Assembly (NCBI GenBank): GCA_949128115.1
Contig: OX421963.1
Coordinates: forward strand, 248,001 to 312,000
Direction of reading: 5' to 3'
Length of the DNA stretch: 64,000 nucleotides
Origin: Anaspis maculata
Lineage: Eukaryota > Arthropoda > Insecta > Coleoptera > Scraptiidae
The translations under genes and the position numbers were made by a program. Within the stretch, counting starts at the first letter, position 1. Each line of letters starts with the position of its first letter. The notes below the pieces were generated by a model, which worked only from the letters and a program-made list of their open reading frames with translations, did not search any database and was not told the origin of the DNA. This document shows positions 11,609-25,009 of this stretch, in pieces.

Positions 11609-12965
11609 GGAGCCCAATAATGAGGCTCTGAGAACCCTAGAAACATTGAAATGAGCGTTTTAAATTCACGGAAAATTCAAGGAGACACCGGATAAATCAA
11701 CAGGTCTGTAAAAAATACAATGTAGACAAAAGGGGCTCATTGGACTTCAAAAGGCCATGAGAAGACGTAAGAAGGTTAACAAGACTATACAATGTAGACA
11801 AAAGGGGACTAAACAAGGCTTGAAGCATCATATAGATTGTAGACGCAAGGGAAGGGGGGTGGATAGTGCTCTGAACAACACAAGAAAATCACGAGGCCCA
11901 TCAGGGGACTAAGTGACATTTGAAGACACGGTTAGTATATAGGGCCCTGTAAACTCCGACCATCACAAGAAGACACATGGAGTCCCATTAGAACTACGAA
12001 AGTTGAGACAAGATGAAAAAAGGTCTCTTAAGGGCTACAAACGATACATGTTGACCCTTCGTCGCTTTGCTGGCGCTCTGCAAACCCTTAGAAGATACAA
12101 GGGAGCTTTCCGCAGTTTCAGAAACTTTGAGGAGACACAAGGAAGTTCATTAGGACAACAGACAAGATTTGAAGATACAAAGTGGTTGGCTTGGTATAAA
12201 TTGAAATGGAACAATAGAGACAGAATGGGGTCGAAAAAGCTCCAAATAACACGGAAAAACATTATGGTGTTCATCATAGGTCAAACGATACTTGAAGATA
12301 CAAAAAAAATAAGACTAGAAGTTATTGTAAGACTCCAACCAAGGCAAGAATACAGAACGAGGTTTATTGGAGTTTTGAAAGCTGCAAAAGACACAACAGA
12401 GCCAAGAGGTTCCTGATAACATAAAACAGGTGATCAAGATTCATTTGAAACTCCAAATGATACATGACGGCACAAGAGCACAAGGAATTTTTTTTCAAAG
12501 TTCCATCAACTTCCAAAGGACACAAAGAGCTTATAAGGGCTCCAAATGACTCTTGAAGACCAACACAATGGGGATACAAATGGGCTCACCAGATCTTTGA
12601 GAGCTTGGACACAATTATTATAGAGAACTTTGCAATGACAAATAAAACAAAAAGGCACAGGGGTAATATGACTCTGGAAAGAAGCCAAAAAAACGTAAGA
12701 GGGAGCTTTCCGCAGTTCAAAATACTCCGAAAACACAACATGGGTTCACTAGAACGTCAAACGCTGTTTCAAGGAGCAAAAGGGTCCTGTGAGACTTCAA
12801 CCAACACATAGAGATTCAACGGTGCTAATTTAAGTTTCAAAAGCCACGAAATGTATAGGAAGGCTTCTTTTCAGAATCCTATGCAAAAAAACACAAGGGA
12901 ACTCCCTTTTGCAGTTCCAGAAACCTCTAAAAGAGACAGGGGAGTTCTTTGAAGGCTCTTGATGA
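11609..12965 (+). repeat. Palindromic satellite, forward arm F2
   Basis: The turn from R1 to F2 is a small perfect hairpin, CCTTTATTTACATAAAGG, at about 11599-11616. From there the 40-bp units run forward to about 12965. The arm closely matches F3 (14354 onward). Confidence 0.85.
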
Positions 12966-14353
12966 CCATTTACGACACAAAAGAGCCCAGATATGCTTTC
13001 TCGAACTTGGTGGAACTTTCAACAAAAGCCTCCTTCCTCCTTATTTCGGTTCTCAGAGCCCTATCAGATTCACTTGTGTGTCCCAATGTGTCATGTGGAG
13101 CCCCGATAAGCTCCATTGTGTCTATTTCTGTTATTCAGAGCTCTTTTGAGCCCAGCTGGGTATTTAACCGCTTCCGGTACTCTAATAAGCCACTTTGTGT
13201 ATTCTGTTTTGGTTGGGCTCCAGCAGAGCTTCACTGCATCTGCAAGTGTGTTCGGAGTCCTTATAAGCTACGTCATAGCTTCTGGCATTTTTCGAAGCCC
13301 TGTTGGCTGGCTCCTCTTGTGTCTACATTGTGACATTCAGAGTTCTGCTGGAATTTCTTTGTTTTCAAATCTCGTTTGGAGTCTTGATCAGCCTCATTAT
13401 GTCTTTTCCAAATTTATGGAACTCCAATGAGTTTTCTTCCAGACTGTCAAGATTTTCGGAGCCCCGTTAAGTCTTTTTCAACAAATGTGCTATTTGTTAC
13501 TATGGTCGGAGCCCTAGAGACCCCCTCCAAACTTCGAGTGTCGTTTGGAGCCTCAATGAGCCCTGGCATAGCTTTTTGCGATACTTAAAGCCCCATTGAC
13601 CCCTCTTGTGACTACATTGTGCCATTTCAAGCCTGCCTAACTTCCTTGTGTCTTCAAATCTGGTCTGGATTTCTGAAGAGGCCTCATTTGCTCTCTTGAA
13701 GTTTCTGGAGCTTTCAAAAGCACTTTTTCACATTTTTAGGGCTCTCAAATCCATACTAGGCCAACTTGTATCTACATGTGTCATTTGCAGCCATGTTCAG
13801 AGCCCTGCAAACCCTTCTGTACTTCCAAGTGCCGTTTGGAGCCCTTTTCGAGCTCTTTTATGGCTTCTTGGAATATTTAGAGCCTCACTGACTGCCCTTG
13901 TGTTTTTTTTTCAGCCCTGCTAAACTTCCTTGTGTCATCGGATCTAGTCTTGGATTCTGACGAGGCCCCTTGTGTTTTTTTGGAGCTTCTGGCGCTTTCA
14001 GAAGGTCCTTTGTATCTTCTTGGGGCTCTCAGAGCCTAACTAGGCCAAACTGTATCTACCTGTGTCAGTTCTAGTCGTGGTACAACTTCAGACCCCCTTA
14101 TACCCCCAACCGTCGTTTAAAGTCCAATAAGCCCTGTCATGGCTTCTGACGCTATTTGGAGCCGTATTAACTCCTATTATTAAGACTATACTGTGCTGTT
14201 TTGAGACCTGTTGAGCTCTCTTGTTTTCTCAGATTTGCCCGGAAACTGGATGAGTTTTCTCATGCTCCCTCGAAGTTTCTGGAGTTTTGGTAACCTCCTT
14301 TGTTCCTTTTTAGTTTTCTGAAAGACTCAGTGGACCAACCTTTATTTACATAA
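12966..14353 (-). repeat. Palindromic satellite, reverse arm R2
   Basis: The turn from F2 to R2 is centred near 12966 with GGCTCTT and AAGAGCC as the closest inverted words. Units run in reverse orientation until the CCTTTATTTACATAAAGG hairpin near 14346. Confidence 0.85.
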
Positions 14354-15723
14354 AGGAGCCCAATAATAAGGCTCTGAGAACCCTGGAAACATTGAAAGGA
14401 GCGTTTTAAATTTACGGAAAATTCAAGGAGACACCGGATAAATCAGCAGGTCTGTAAAAAATACAATGTAGACAAAAGGGGCTCATTGGACTTCAAAAGG
14501 CCATGAGAAGACGTAAGAAGGTTAACAAGACTATACAATGTAGACAAAAAGGGACTAAACAAGGCTTGAAGCATCATGTAGATTGTAGACGCAAGGGGAG
14601 GGGGGTGAATAGTGCTCTAAATAACACAAAAAATGACGAGGTTCATCAGGGGAGCAAGTGACATTTGAAAACACAGTTAGTATACAGGGCCCTGTAAACT
14701 CCGACCATCACAAGAAGACACATGGAGTCCCATTAGAACTACGAAAGTTGAGACAAGATAAAGAAAGGTCTCTCAAGGGCTACAAACAATCCATGTAGAC
14801 CCTTTGTCGCTTTGCTGACACTTTGCAAGCCCTTAGAAGATACAAGGAAGCTTTCTACAGTTCCAGAAACTTTTAGGAGACACAAGGAAGTTCATTAGGA
14901 CAACAGACGAGATTAGGAGATACAAAGTGGTTGGTTAAGTAAAACTTGAAATGGAACGATGGAGACAGAATGAGGTCGAAAAAGCTCTGGATAACATGCA
15001 AAAAGATTATGGTTTTCGTCATAGCTCGAACGATACTTGAAGATGTCAGAACAACAAGACTAGTAGTTATAGTAAGACTCCAACCACGGCAAGAATACAG
15101 AACGAGGTTTATTAGAGTTTTGAAAGCTGCAAAAGACACAACAAAGCCCAAGAGGCTCCGAATAACACAAAAAAGGTGATAGAGATTCAACTGAAGCTCC
15201 AAATGATACAATCATGACGGCACAAAAGCACAAGGAAACTTTCTTTAAAAGTTCCGTCAACTTCAAGAGGACACAAAAGAACTCATCAGGGCTCCAAATG
15301 ACGCTTGAAGACCAATACAATGGAGATACAAATGGGCTCACCAGAGCTTTGAAGGCTTAGACACAATTAAAGAGAACTTTGCAGTGACAAATGAAACAAA
15401 AAGACACAAGGGTTCAAATATGACTCTGAACACAACCAAAGAAAAAAACCGTAAAAGGGAGCTTTCCTAAGTTTAAAAGACTCCGAAAACACAACGTTGG
15501 TTCACTAGAACTTCAAACGCCGCTCCAAAGAGCAAGAGGGTCTTGTGAGACTTCAACCAGCACATAAAGATTCAACGGGGCTAATTAAAGTTTCAAAAGC
15601 CACGAATTGTATGGGAGGGCTCCTTTTCAAAATGCTATGCAAAAAAGCACAAGGGAATTCCCTTTTACAGCTCCAGAGACCCCTAAAAGAGACAGGGGAG
15701 TTCTTTGCAGGCTCTTGATAACC
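14354..15723 (+). repeat. Palindromic satellite, forward arm F3
   Basis: This arm repeats F2 at an offset of about 2745-2758 bp. It contains the same sub-blocks, including the GTTGAGACAAGATAA landmark at ~14748 that also occurs at ~12000 and ~17490. Confidence 0.85.
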
Positions 15724-17096
15724 ATTCACGACACAAAAGAGCCCAGATATGCTTTCTCGAACTTGGTGGAACTTTCAACGAAAGCCTCCTTCCTCCTTAT
15801 TTCGGTTCTCAGAGCCCTATCAGATTCACTTGTGTGTCCCAATGTGTCATGTGGAGCGCCGATGAACTCCATTGTGTCTTTTTCTATCATTCAGAGCTCT
15901 TTTGAGCCCAGCTGGGTATTTAACCGCTTTCGGTACTCAATAAGCCCCTTTGTGTATTCTGTTTTGGTTGGGTTTCAGCAGAGCTCCACTGCATCTGCAA
16001 GTGTGTTCGAAGCCCTTATGAGCTACGTTTTGGCATTTTTCGAAGCCCTGTTGGCTGGCTCCTCTTGTGTCCACATTGTGACATTCAAGGTTCTGCTGGA
16101 GTTCCTTTGTCTTCAAATCTCGTCGGGAGTCTTGATTGCCTCATTGTGTTTTCTCCAAATCTATGGGACTTTAATAAGTTTTCTTACAGACTGGCAGGAC
16201 TTTCAGAACCCCATTAGGTATTTTTCCAACCAAATGTGCTATTTGTAACTATGGTCAGAGCCCTAGAGGCCCCCTTCTAACTTCAAGTGTCGTTTGGAGC
16301 CTCAATGAGCCCTGGCATAGCTTTTTGCGCTACTTATAGCCCCATTGACCCCTCTTTGTGACTACATTGTGCCATTTCAAGCCTGCCTAACTCCCTTGTA
16401 TCTTTAAATCTAGCCTGGATTATTGAAGAGATACCATTTGCTCTTTTGAAGTTTCTGGAGCTTCCAAAAACACTTTTCTACATTTTTAGGGCTCTCAAAT
16501 CCTTACTAGGCCAACTTGTACCTACATGTGTCATTTGCAGTCATGGTCGGAGCTCCGAAAACTCTCATGTACTTCCAAGTGCCGTTTGGGACTTTTTTAG
16601 GCTCTTTTATGGCTTTTTGGAATATTTGAAGCCCCACTGACTCCCCTTGTGTTTTTCTTTAGCCCTGCTAAACTTCCTTGTGTCCTCAAATCTGGTCTTG
16701 AACTCTGACGAGGCCCCTTGTGTTCCCTTGAAGCTTCTGGCGCTTTGAGAAGGTTCTTTGTATCTTCTTGGGGCTCTCAGAGCTCAACTAGGCTGAATTG
16801 TATCTACCTGTGTCAGTTCTAGTCGTGGTGAAACTTCAGACCCCTTCATACCTCCAACCGTCGTTTAAAGTCCAATGAGCCCTGTCATAGCTTCTGGCGC
16901 TATTTGGAGCCGTATTAACTTTTATTAAGACTACACTGTGCTGTTTTGAACCCTGTTAAGCTCTCTTGTTCTCTCAGATTTGTCTGGAAACTTGATGAGT
17001 TTTCTCATGTTCCCTCGAAGTTTCTGGAGTTTTGGTTACCTCCTTTGTACCTTTGTAGTTGTTTGGAAGACTCAGTGGACCAACCTTTATCTACAT
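15724..17096 (-). repeat. Palindromic satellite, reverse arm R3
   Basis: This arm repeats R2, with the same GGCTCTT/AAGAGCC turn at its left edge and a slightly altered CCTTTATCTACATTAAGG turn at its right edge. The 213-codon frame at 15607-16248 crosses the turn and is made of satellite units. Confidence 0.85.
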
Positions 17097-18475
17097 TAAG
17101 GAGCCTAATAATGAGGCTGTGAGAACCCTGAAAACGTGCAAGGGAGCATTTTAAATTCACGGAAATGTAAAGGAGACACCGGAAAAATCAGCAGGTCTGT
17201 AAAAGATACAATGTGGTCAGAAGGGACTCATTAGACTTCAAAAGGCCACGAGAAGACGTAAGAAAGTCAACAAGACTATACAATGTAGACACAAGGGGAC
17301 TCAACACTGCTCAAAGCATCATGTAGATTGTAGACGTAAGGGGAGGGGGGTGAATAGTGCTCTGAATAACACAAAAAAATTACGAGGCCCATTAGGGGAC
17401 CAAGTGACATTTGGAGACACGGTTAGTATATAGGGCCCTGTAAACTCCGACCATCACAAGAAGACACATGGAGTCTCATTAGAACTACGAAAGTTGAGAC
17501 AAGATAAAAAAAAGTCTCTTAAGGGCTACAAACGATACATGTAGACACTTTGTCGCTTTGCTGGCGTTTTGCAAACCCTTAGAAGATACAAGGGAGCTTT
17601 CTACAGTTCCAGAAACTTTGAGGAGACACAAGGAAGTTTATCAGAACAACAGACTAGACTTGAAGATACAAAGTGGTTGGTTTAGTATAAATTGAAATGG
17701 AACAATGGAGACAGATTGAGGTCAAAAAAAGCTCCGAATAACACGGGAAAACATCATGGTCCGCGTCATAGCTCCAAACAATACTTGATATGATACCAAA
17801 AGGATAAGACTACAAGTTACAGCAAGACTCTAATCAAGACAAAAATACAGAATGAGGCTTATTAGATGTTTGGGAGCCGCAAAAGAGACAACAGAGCTCA
17901 AGATGCTCCGAATAACACAAAAAAGGTTATTAAAATTCTTCAAAACTCCAAATGATACATGACGGCACAAGTGCCCAGGGAAATCTTCTTGAAAAATCTC
18001 ATCAACTTCAAGAGGACACAAAAGGGCTCATCAGGGCTTCAAATGACGCTCGAAGACCAACACAAAGGATATATTAAGGGACTTACCAGAGCTTCGAAAG
18101 CTTAGACACAGTAAAAGAGAACTTAGCAGAACTACAAATCAAACAAAAAGGCATAATGGTTTCCATATGACTCTGAAAACAATAAAAAAAACTAAGAAAT
18201 GAAAGAAAGTTCCTCAGAGCTCAAAAAATTCCGAGAACACAACATGGGTTCGTTAGGACTCCAAACAACGTTTGAAGGAACAAGAGGGTTCTGTAAGAGT
18301 TCAACCAACACAGAGAGATACAACAGGGTAATTGGAGTTTCAAAAGCCACGAAAGGTATACTTACAAGGGCTCCTATCCAAAGTCCTATGCAAAAAAGCA
18401 CAAAGAAGCTTCCTTTTGAAATTCCGGAAACTTCAAAAAGAGACAAGGGAGTTCTTTGAGGGCTCTTGATAACAA
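17097..18475 (+). repeat. Palindromic satellite, forward arm F4
   Basis: Matches F2 and F3 with more substitutions; the offset from F3 is about 2743-2746 bp. Confidence 0.8.
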
Positions 18476-20235
18476 TGATTCAAGACACAGAAAAGCTCAG
18501 ACATGTCCCCTTTAACCTTTGTCTCTTCGGAGCTAGTGGAACTTCCAACGGAAGCCTCCTTCTCCCTCCTTTTGGTTTTCAGACCCCTATCAGACCTACT
18601 TGTGTCCCAATGTGTCATTTGGAGCCCCAATAAATTTCATTGTGCCTATTTCTGTTATTCAAAGCTCTTTTGAGTCCAGCTAGGTATTGTAGCACTTTCG
18701 GTACTCTAACAAGCCCCTTTCTGTATTCCTATGTTGGTTAGGTTCTAACAGAGCTCTATTCCATCTGCAAGTGTTTTCGGAGCCCTAATAAGCTTTGTTA
18801 TAGTTACAAGGGTATTTTTGTATTTTTTTTTTCAGAAGCCCTGTTAGCTGGCTCGCATTGTATCTACATTGTGACATTTTAAGTTCTGCTGACGCTTCAT
18901 GTGTCTTCAAATAATATCGTTCGGAGTCCTTATCAGTTTCATTATGTCTTCTGTCAATTTATGGAACTTCAATAGGCTGTTTTCCAGACTCTTAGGGCTT
19001 CCAGATCTTCATCAAATCATTTTGTAACCACATGTGATATTTTTAGCTATGGTCGGGGCCCTAGAGAGCCCCTTGTAACTTCAAGTGTCGTTTGGAGCCT
19101 CAATGATCCCGGGCCTAGCTTCTTGCGCTACTCAGATCCCTATTGACACCTCTTTTGTGACTACATTGTACCATTCTGGGCCTGTTCAACTTGCTGGGGT
19201 CTTCAAATCTAGTCTGGATTACTGACAAGGCCCCATGTGCTCTTTCGAAGTTTCTGGAGCTTTCGGAAGCACTTTTCTACATTTTTAGGTCTCTCACATC
19301 CTTACTAGGCCAACCTGTATCTACATGATTGAGTCATTTGTAGCCATGGTCAAAGCTCCGCAAACCCCTCTGTACCTCCAAGTGTCATTTGGAGTCTGAA
19401 TAAGCCCTTCAATCGCTTCTTGGGATATTTACCTGCTGAACTTCCTTGTGTCTTCAAATCTAGTCTAGAATTCTGACGAGCCCCCTCATGTTTCCTTGAA
19501 GCTTCTGGCGCTTTTAGAAGGTCCTTTGTATCTTCTTGGGACTTTTCAGAGCCTTACAAGGCTGAGTTGTATTCACCTGTGTCAGTTGTAGCCGTGATAC
19601 AACTTCAGACCCCCCTATACCTCCAAGCGTCGTTTAGAGTCCAATGAGCCTGTCATGGATTCTTGCGCTGTTTGGAGCTCCATTGACTCCTATCAAGACT
19701 ACATTGTGCCTTGTGCCGTTATGAACCCTATTGAGCTCCCTTGTTCCCTCAGATTCGCCTGGAACCTTGGTGAGTTTCCTTATGTTCTTTCGAAGTATCT
19801 GAAGTTTCAGAAACCTTCTTTGTACCTTTTTATTTTTCTCAAAGACTCAGTGGACCAACCTGTATTCACATATTTCAGTTGTAGTCTTACTGATCTCCTT
19901 TTATTCAATCTGAGCTTCTGGAGCTCTAGTAAGCCCCCTTGTGATCGCAAGTGTCTTTTGGGGCCCTAATGGGCTCTGTCATTGCTTTTAATATGCTATT
20001 TCGAGCCCTGTGAACTCTTTTTGTATATCTTCAAGCCGTGCTGAGCTCCGTTGAGTCATCTTGTATTGTTTGAAGTCCTGCTGATCTCCCTTATGTCTTC
20101 AAGTGTCGTCCATGACGAGCTCCGTTACGTAACTTTGAACTTGCTGGAACTTTGGGAAGCTCCTTTGTATCTTTTGATTTCCCATAGCCCTATTTGCCCC
20201 ATTGTGCCTGCCCCAGGCATTTCAAAAATTGGTAC
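18476..20235 (-). repeat. Palindromic satellite, reverse arm R4 (most diverged)
   Basis: The reverse-orientation units continue but are more diverged than in R1-R3, and the arm is longer. It fades out around 20235, where the DNA becomes non-repetitive. It looks like the old edge of the array. Confidence 0.75.
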
Positions 20236-22327
20236 GGTACTGGAAACGTGAATATTGTGGAAATTTCAATCTGTCCGAAGCTGTTTTCTCCTGGTGCGGA
20301 GCCTATTTTGATCCGGTCTTTTCTGGATTATATTTTAAACTTTGTCTGTAATTGCTGGATTGTCCGTTGAATCCTCTACAAGAACATGCTTCGCATTCAA
20401 AATGCATGCAACTCCCTTATTTGGCATTAAGCATTTTGGAATATATTGAGCTCGGTATTCAGTTCATCCACCATCGAGTTCACCATACACCTTGCGATAT
20501 TTTTGTTTGAACACCAAGAAACTCGTACGTAGATCGGCAGATTGAATGGGCACCTGAATGCTCATTACAGAGATTTTTAAGCCGTTTAAAATACTACACG
20601 ACTAGGTATGCGCAATTGAATGCAAATGTCGGAAACTGGTTCTAAAAAATGCTCACCTTCCGCATGTAAGCAACGTTAATAAAACAATAATTTAATAATA
20701 ATAATGTGAGCTTAGCGCAGCAACTCGACTATGAGCTACTGTCTGTTGTGTTTATAATTTCCTAAGTGCCACATCCAGAAAGAAAACAGGTCTATTTATT
20801 TTTACGGCTACATCTCCATGCACACCATCATCAACGTGTGGGAGATTATTTATACGGATCTTACGGCCTGTGCAGTAGTATTATTAATGACTTTTTGAAA
20901 TGAGCAGCATCGCAGCGCTACATATCCCAGCTAAATAGCAACTATGAAGAAAATAAACAATTAAAGTAGGTATATATGAGTATAATATACCTGAAATTGC
21001 CGACCCAAGCAAATTGTTTAATGTTCATACATTAATGCATACAATAACACACTAATTGGAATCCGAGGGTGCCATGACTTCACACTCACACACACACATA
21101 CAGACAGTTTTATTCATTGTTTCATAAACTGCATTGCAGTGCATTTATTATCTCTGCTGCGAGTCGAGCCGGTATGAATGGGGGCTTTCGTCGGAACTGG
21201 TGATGGTTATAAAGCCGGCGATTATTTTGCGTATATGGATAAAATAAAAACTTTGCATCAACAAATTCTCGGTAGAGCTCCCGCGATTCAAGTTCTAATT
21301 ATGGTCTTATTATGTTCCAGAGGCGAAGAAAAAGTTGAACGGAAAAAAATGCACTGCTCATCGTTGAAGAATAATTGAATCATTATTATAATTTAATTAA
21401 GACTCGACTTCATCGAGTTAACACATACGATTTTATCGCGCATAATATTGATAAATAACATGAAATTTATGTCTAGTTGTTACTTACCTGTTCCATAAAA
21501 CTGACGTCAACAAGTTCGAGATTTGCATAGTTATGATGAAAAAGTGATAATTTGGTCATATCTTGCGCAGACCACAGCAGTTTCAAATATTTTTTACGTT
21601 ATCAATTATCATTCTTAGTCTATTACAACGAAATTAGTTTCGACAAATAAATGAGCACTTCAAGAGGAAAAGAACACTATTCACAGAAAAAACTCAACAA
21701 GTCAAGCTGAGTTCAATTGGGAAATCTATTGAGACAGCTGTTTTTGACGCGGGTTTAAAAACTTGATTACCTCTGAACAAAAATAATGAAAAAAGTACTT
21801 ATACTCTGGAATCGGTACTTTCAATATTGTAAGAGCTATATCCCATGAAGACCATATTTTTCCACAAATCGAAGATAAAAACTGAAGATGTTAGTGTTGT
21901 TGTTTTTGGAAAGACCGGCATATCTAGGTTGGTTATAGTTTGACCGTCAGTTCCACAAAAAAGATGATCAGTGATCAAGGCTGATTGCAGATTAACTGAA
22001 CTTTTTTCTGCTGAATGCCAAGGGATAACCCACAAAAAATGCCTGAAATCTGTACAAGACTCATCATATTTGAATTATTGAGGGATAACCCAGCATTTCC
22101 ATTGATCAACCAGCTACAAATTGACAAACAAAAATCGCGAGTCAACTAATCTCGTATTATCTGTTTTGTGGAACCCACGGTCAATGTGCAAAATCACGGC
22201 TGATCAAAGATTCAGCCAAAGTTCAAGCACCTATCAAGTACAATACATGAATTATTGCTACTGCGTGCTTGAAAATTCAGTTGAAATATATTATTTTTTT
22301 GGGGGGTGTTTGAAGACGCATCGACTG
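20236..22327. other. Non-repetitive AT-rich DNA, no gene seen
   Basis: I see no exon with usable splice signals and a recognisable product. A short CA-rich run lies near 21085-21102. The 66-codon frame at 21178-21378 shows no domain. Candidate conserved non-coding sequence cannot be judged without a comparison species. Confidence 0.5.
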
Positions 22328-24949
22328 CAGTCTGATTTCATGGTGACTGTGGTCTGTTTTGTTATATTTATTGAGCCAATTTGTAGTTTTTTTCAACAGT
22401 CTGTAGTTTCCAAGAAGGTATTTGGGACTGGAACCATGATAAAGTTGATGAGATTCCAAAATTTATTTCAGTTTGAATACGATGCAATCTTTCGTGTATA
22501 GGAGGAATGATGTTTCAATTTGAGTTGAGAAGTGTCCTGAATCTGCTAGAAAAAACCAATGGGAAGTTAGAGCTTTTTGGATTTGGAGCTAAATTGGCAC
22601 AGTAGTTCAGAGTTGATTGTTTAGTTCGAAGTTCTAGAGGACATTCACTCGCCAATGTAAGAAGATTCTCCACAGGGGTGGTGCAAAATGCTCCCACTGC
22701 TATCCTTACAGCAGTTGATTGCACAGATTCAACTGTTTTGAGATAGATTTTTCTGGCGGTAGAATATGCCATATTGCCATAATCAAGCCTGGGTCTGATT
22801 AAACTTTGGTATATTGACATCAATGTCTTAGAGTCGGCCCCCCAGTCAAAACTGGCTAGGACTTTTATCAAGTTCAACCCTTCGCCGTATTTTTTCTTGA
22901 CCTGATTGATGTGATTCTCCCAGTTAAGTTTACGATCAAGGATGACACCCAAAAACCTTATTGAGTTGACAAATTTCAGGCTTTTTCCGTGAAGTCGCAA
23001 CAGAGGAGAGGAAAACAGCCTGCCTCGATCAAAACTTACACAGCTGTTTTTTTCTGTGGAAAAACTCAATCCAAACTCTTTACTCCACTGTTCGAGCTTG
23101 TGTAATGCATTTTGTGAAGACTTCTGAATATACCTTGAGTCCTTTCCCTTAAGGTTAATTACTAGATATTGGCGAATAAACCACATTCGATCGGAAATTT
23201 CAATCTCTTGATGCATTCGTTGATTGCGATCAGAAACAGGGTGGCGCTAAGTACCGAGCCCTGAGGGATTCCGTTTTCTAGTTTCCAATTTCGTGACAAG
23301 ATGTCATCGATTTTCACTTTGAATTTACGGTTGCGCATGTAATTTTGAACAAATGCCAAAATGTTCCCGGTGAAACCCAATTTTTCTAGTTGAAGCAATA
23401 AAGAATGGGTCCACGTCATACCGTAAGGCTTTTTGTATGTCGAAGAAAATTGCGGTAAGGTTTTGTTTGAGAGCAAATACTTCGTGAACTTCTGACTCAA
23501 GTTGTATAATGTTGTCGTTTGTAGAGCGGTGTTTCCTAAAACCATTTTGAGCATGATGAAGGAGATTTTGTTCTTCGAGATACCAGACCAAACGATTGCT
23601 CACGATTTTCTCCAAAAATTCACACCTTGTGCACGTTAGAGAAATTGGATGGGAAGAGTTTTAATCTTCTTTGGGTTTGTTGGGTTTGAGTAGAGGGAGG
23701 ACAATGGATTCAGACCATGCCGATAGGAATTTCTGTGTTTTCCACATTTGGTTGTAGATTTCTGGAATAACCTTTTGTCTATTCGCAAAAAGATGTTTCA
23801 AAAAGCAGTAGGGTATGTCATCAAGGCCGGGACAGAAATCGCTGGCTGATTTTAGAGCTCCTTGGAGCTCTTCAAGAGTGAGAGGCATATTTACAATGTG
23901 ATCATGATTGGCGTGATGGTTAAATTCCTCTTTATGTTCTTCCTTGATCTTGCGTCTCAGGAAGTCGTCTTTATAGTTCGAGAATGCTTGAGTTGGTGAA
24001 AAAGTGTTGACCTAGGATTTCGATTATTTCATTGTCAGAGCTTATGACTCGGTTATCTTCTTTCAGGAGTCTGATTTCAAAAGAAAAATACCCTTTGGCT
24101 TCAATTTTTCCTATTTTACTCCAGACTTCTATGGTGGGGGTAGAGGGACACAGAGAGGAAACGTAGTTTCGCCATGATTCTTTTCTATTTCTTTTGATTA
24201 CAAAGCGAACACGGGCTCGCAGTTGTTTGAACTTGAGTAAGTTTCCCGGGGAATTTGTTTTTTTCAGTCTGTCGAAAGCGCGTTTACTTTCTTTGATAGC
24301 TATTTTACAGTCCTCGTTCCGCCAAGGAACTGGAGTGTGTTCATCCTAGTTGGGGGATTTTCCTATGTGAATAATATTAAAGTGAATAAAGTCAGAATAA
24401 TGTTTGTGAACGGTGAGATAGATTAGTCAATACCGTAATTCGCCTTGAAGGACCTGAGCTTGTCATCGATCTTGTCCGCAAAAGGATTCCACTAAGCATT
24501 TTTGAGGTTCCATTTAGTTCGATTAGAGGTGAGAGTTTTATTTTCGATCAAGTCACTTTCAATTTTTATGGGAAAATGGTCACCGCCGTATAAATGATCA
24601 CATGTTTCCCTGAACAGACGAGGGGCCAAAGCAGGTGAACATAAAGTCAAGTCTAATACACTGATTTTCAGCTGGATGGTGGAAGCTACAGCTTCAAAAT
24701 TGGTGGTTAGGTCTATTTTGCTGGAGGAGTAGCCTTTGCTCACAAAAGAAGTAACTCCCCCGCTTGCTCTTTCACGATCAACTCGGTGTTTGGAGAAGCA
24801 ATTGTATCCCTCAAAAGTCGGGTTTTTCTTTTGATGAGTTTCTTGAAGACATTATGATGATGGGTTTTACTTCACTTACCAGTATTTTGAGATTTTTCTA
24901 ATTGGGTAAAGTACCCATCAATGTACCACAGCAGGAGAGAAGTGTCCAT
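22328..24949 (-). pseudogene. LINE A ORF2 remnant (endonuclease and reverse transcriptase)
   Basis: The likely start is an ATG at 24949 (MDTSLLLW, matching MNTFLLQW in copy C). An endonuclease fragment is readable around 24492-24743 (ending DHLYGGDHFPIKIE, the SDHF-like motif with Gly). Reverse transcriptase pieces follow: a finger region around 23661-23888, FRKHRSTNDN and FFDIQKA at 23325-23615, NGIPQGSVLSATLFLIAIN at 23162-23554, and the thumb at 22515-23216 (FLGVILDRKLNWENHINQ). The YADD box has been lost through mutation at the junction near 23165. Frameshifts and stops separate the pieces, and the RNase H domain is absent. Non-functional. Confidence 0.85.
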
Positions 24950-25009
24950 TTTATAAGTTGTATAATTTGTGGTTTGAGTACGCTGTTTGCTAAAGGGGTA
25001 AAAGTATAA

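Noticed and set aside
10902..13923. Near-identical frames at 10902-11177 and 13648-13923 (possible gene family)
   Set aside because: The DNA around them is equally conserved at the 2746-bp repeat step, so conservation reflects array duplication and not coding constraint.
15607..16248. 213-codon plus-strand frame
   Set aside because: It crosses a satellite turn and shares its peptide with frames at 12959-13333 and 13648-13923, so it is repeat sequence.
7340..20235. CRISPR-like array
   Set aside because: Repeats are degenerate, contiguous and without unique equal-length spacers, in a eukaryotic genome.
21178..21378. 66-codon frame in the non-repetitive region
   Set aside because: No domain, no splice context and a low-complexity end; not enough to call a gene.
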